DNA from: Flavobacteriales bacterium
GTDB lineage: Bacteria > Bacteroidota > Bacteroidia > Flavobacteriales_D > Crocinitomicaceae
Assembly (NCBI GenBank): GCA_947458985.1
Contig: CANHBA010000083.1
Span: 1 to 8,975, forward strand
Length of the DNA stretch: 8,975 nucleotides
Direction: 5' to 3'
The translations under genes were made by a program, and so were the position numbers. Shown here piece after piece: positions 6,921-8,975 of this stretch. The notes beneath the pieces were generated by a model that made no database searches, was not told the origin of the DNA, and was given only the letters and a program-made list of their open reading frames with translations. Positions within the stretch are counted from its first letter, which is position 1. The number at the start of each line of letters is the position of its first letter.

Positions 6921-6962
6921 CCAAATTGCGTTGAAATGGTCATTTGACAAACTCTCAATGAC

Positions 6963-8975
6963 ATGACAAGATTTTTCATCTTTGTATTGCTCTTTTTGCC
7001 TTTCGCGTCTCTTGCCCAGCGCGATTTTCTAGTGGTAGTTGAAGGCAGCACCCGTAATTTGCTCGACAACCAATCTATTTTTGGTGTCGCAATCGACATC
7101 ATGCAACAAGATGCAGTACTAACCAAAGTACTCAGCGACCAAAACGGTAAGTTTTACGCTTCGGCGAAAATTTCTCAAGGAACGCCGCTGCAAATACGCC
7201 TCTCCAAAGGAGGTTATCAGACCAAATACATCCTTTTTGACCTCACCACGCTACAAGGGCAAAGAAATAGTCCAAATGGCCTGCAATTGATCCGTGACCT
7301 CAACTGTGAGCTCTATGAACTCCGACCAGACGTCGATCTTACCTTTTCAAAAAATCAAATCACAGACAAATTTGTTTGGACTTCAGGCGCATTGGTCCAA
7401 GTACCGTTGCTCAAAACCGAAGCCGATCAAAAAGCACGTGAAGCTTATCAATACGCAAAAGATCAAAAAAACTACAACCGCCTTTTACAAGCGGCCAATA
7501 AAAGTACGGCAGCTCAGAATCAAGATTTAGCCTTACTCTACCTCGATTCTATTTTGGTACTCAGACCAAACGATTCACTCGCCACTCAAAAGAAAACGCA
7601 AATTACTACCGCACAAGCAGCTGCGCTCAAACGCAGTCAAGACGAAGCGCGTCAGAAGGCCTTGCTCAATGAAGCCGTAGCGGCAAGAGAGGCCAATGAC
7701 CTCAAATTAGCCAGTGCTAAAGTGAAGGAAGCCGATGCAATTATCCCAAATAATCCACTCGTTGCACAAGAACAAAACCTGATCAACAAACTCAATGCCG
7801 AGGCCAAAGATGCCCAGGACAAAACCCAAGCGTTTCAAAATGCCATGAAAGCTGCAGCAGCTCTAGTTACAGCCAAGAAATACGACGAAGCGGAGTCCAA
7901 ATACAAAGAAGCGCAGCAAATCAAGCCTACAGAGAAAGAAACCGTCAATGCTCAATTAGCTGCTCTCAAAGACCTCAAGTTCGATATTCAAAACGAAGCA
8001 GAACTCAAGAAAACCATGAAATTGGCCAATGACCAATTTGTCCAAAAGAAATACGACCTCGCCCTCGAGACCTACAAAAAAGCAGATCAGCAAATTGCAC
8101 TTTTTCACAAGCAAACGCTCATCGATACCTATTCAAAAGAGCTGCAAGCGGGCATGAAACGCGTAACGGAAGGAATCAACTCGATGTCACAGGTTTATCA
8201 AAATCAGTTGGCCAAAGCCAATGAAAATTTCAATAAAGGCCCGTTATTCTACGGCACAGCTAAATCTATCCTTAACTCTGACCCAATGAAGAGCCGTCAA
8301 AACGAGCCAGAAGTCATTGCTTTGAAGGAAAAGATCACCACAATGGAGACCTATTACAAAGACAGAAAAGAGGCCTATGTGTTGGTGAAAGCCAAAGACA
8401 ACGCTGCGGCTTTCAAGGCCTTAGAAAAAGTGCACGCTGTGGGTCAGGCCCAACAACAATATTTAAAGCCAACAGAATTGCCAGCTCTTCAAAAAAGCAT
8501 CGATTCCCTTCGCGAAATTTTGAAGCCAGTTCAAGTAGCTAAGGTGAAGCCCGACGTTGCTGTTGAACCTGCTGGCATCCGACTTACTGCTCCTGGCGAG
8601 GCTGTGAGTGGCGAAAACTCTATGGTTTTCAATGACCTACAACTCAATCGTGAGGCCAAACAAGAAGCGCCATACCGCACCCAACAACAGATCCGCACTG
8701 AAGTGGAATACCAGAATTATTTTTCGCAACAAAATGCCCAAATCGGCTCCTTTGAAACCATGTCTCAACTAGAACTCACCCGTTCTCAACGCGAAATAGC
8801 AGCCCGTCAAAGCAACAATACACAAGTCACCCTTCAAGCCGATAAAGCCCAACAAACCCAAGAACATGAAGTAGCGGTTCAAGCCCGAGAAGCAAGTGCA
8901 GCGGTTCGTCAACAAGAAAACAGTGACAACATCAGCGCCTGGAAAGACGCCAAAGACTACCAAGATCAAACTACC
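6963..8975 (+). CDS. Exported protein with carboxypeptidase-regulatory-like domain and TPR-like coiled-coil repeats (3' end outside window)
   Basis: I read an uninterrupted frame of 671 codons from the ATG at 6963 to the window edge, with no stop codon. Residues 1-18 are a signal peptide (MTRFFIFVLLFLPFASLA, then Q). Residues about 20-95 resemble a carboxypeptidase-regulatory or CnaB-like beta-sandwich, with GVAIDI, a SDQNGKFYA turn and SKGGYQTKYI. From about residue 150 the protein is helical and rich in Ala, Lys, Gln and Glu. TPR-like hairpins recur, with KKYDEAESKYKEAQQIKP (305-322) and KKYDLALETYKKADQQI (362-378) the clearest. Residues 565-671 are about 20 percent Gln. I do not recognise the family. 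The layout suggests a periplasmic or outer-membrane scaffold, but no OmpA-like or T9SS tail can be seen because the end is missing. The gene is divergent from the oxidoreductase, with 90 bp between their starts. Confidence 0.85.
   Translation, partial: MTRFFIFVLLFLPFASLAQRDFLVVVEGSTRNLLDNQSIFGVAIDIMQQDAVLTKVLSDQNGKFYASAKISQGTPLQIRLSKGGYQTKYILFDLTTLQGQRNSPNGLQLIRDLNCELYELRPDVDLTFSKNQITDKFVWTSGALVQVPLLKTEADQKAREAYQYAKDQKNYNRLLQAANKSTAAQNQDLALLYLDSILVLRPNDSLATQKKTQITTAQAAALKRSQDEARQKALLNEAVAAREANDLKLASAKVKEADAIIPNNPLVAQEQNLINKLNAEAKDAQDKTQAFQNAMKAAAALVTAKKYDEAESKYKEAQQIKPTEKETVNAQLAALKDLKFDIQNEAELKKTMKLANDQFVQKKYDLALETYKKADQQIALFHKQTLIDTYSKELQAGMKRVTEGINSMSQVYQNQLAKANENFNKGPLFYGTAKSILNSDPMKSRQNEPEVIALKEKITTMETYYKDRKEAYVLVKAKDNAAAFKALEKVHAVGQAQQQYLKPTELPALQKSIDSLREILKPVQVAKVKPDVAVEPAGIRLTAPGEAVSGENSMVFNDLQLNREAKQEAPYRTQQQIRTEVEYQNYFSQQNAQIGSFETMSQLELTRSQREIAARQSNNTQVTLQADKAQQTQEHEVAVQAREASAAVRQQENSDNISAWKDAKDYQDQTT
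7516..8112 (+). repeat. TPR-like helical hairpins repeating about every 60 residues
   Basis: Within the 6963 gene, four hairpins share an A/L-x-x-x-Y/V-x-x-A/S core that in three units is followed by a Pro: unit 1 LLYLDSILVLRPND (191-204), unit 2 ASAKVKEADAIIPNN (250-264), unit 3 AESKYKEAQQIKPTE (310-324) and unit 4 ALETYKKADQQIALF (367-381). The Pro residues are at 202, 262 and 322, exactly 60 apart, and the fourth unit follows 56 residues later. A further weak unit may end at LKPTEL (501-506). Charged coiled-coil linkers of about 30 residues separate the hairpins. Confidence 0.55.

Noticed and set aside
6873..6950. N-terminal extension of the FAD oxidoreductase to an ATG at 6950
   Set aside because: The added residues are Lys/Phe/Cys-rich with no family match, and they overlap the TACATTTG promoter box. 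The Rossmann motif sits at the normal distance from the start at 6872.
6958..6966. Two-codon upstream ORF (ATG ACA TGA) whose stop overlaps the ATG of the exported repeat protein
   Set aside because: It is so short that chance occurrence is likely, and there is no ribosome-binding signal or conservation evidence to support a role.
8769..8969. 66-residue minus-strand open frame with hydrophobic, membrane-like sequence
   Set aside because: It lies antisense to the Gln/Ala-rich frame of the exported protein. The apparent hydrophobicity comes from complementing CAA- and GAA-rich codons.

Overview
The window looks like chromosomal DNA from a member of the Bacteroidota, most probably of the Flavobacteriales type. 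The main clues are a secreted protein with SprB-type repeats and a C-terminal type IX secretion (T9SS) sorting domain, a DUF2452 protein, start codons preceded by A/T-rich sequence rather than Shine-Dalgarno sites, and one good match to the Bacteroidota -7 promoter box (TAnnTTTG). It is gene-dense. No gap exceeds 100 bases, and I see no RNA genes, insertion sequences, CRISPR arrays or phage genes.

Layout, left to right. (1) Bases 1-1294, + strand: the C-terminal part of a TPR + DUF2135 protein. Its N-terminal part lies off the left edge, and the two parts appear to be separated by a one-base frameshift near an A6 run at 41-46. (2) Bases 1343-4453, - strand: a 1036-residue exported protein with a propeller-like N-terminal region, a CARDB-like domain, four SprB-like repeats and a T9SS type A tail. 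(3) Bases 4534-5283, + strand: yaaA (DUF328/UPF0246), divergent from gene 2 across 80 bp. (4) Bases 5273-5749, - strand: a DUF2452 protein whose 3' end overlaps that of yaaA by 11 bp. (5) Bases 5751-6872, - strand: an FAD-dependent amine/amino-acid oxidase-like protein, one base upstream of the DUF2452 gene and probably co-transcribed with it. (6) Bases 6963-8975, + strand, running off the right edge: an exported protein of more than 671 residues. It has an N-terminal carboxypeptidase-regulatory-like domain, TPR-like hairpins about 60 residues apart, and a glutamine-rich C-terminal region.

Functionally this is a mixed neighbourhood rather than one pathway. Genes 2 and 6 are cell-envelope or secreted proteins, and gene 1 may be too. 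YaaA is a cytoplasmic peroxide-stress protein, and the oxidase family it sits near commonly produces hydrogen peroxide, but that link is only suggestive. I see no convincing new multi-gene system. The least explained items are gene 6, the tight oxidase-DUF2452 pairing, and the frameshift at the left edge.
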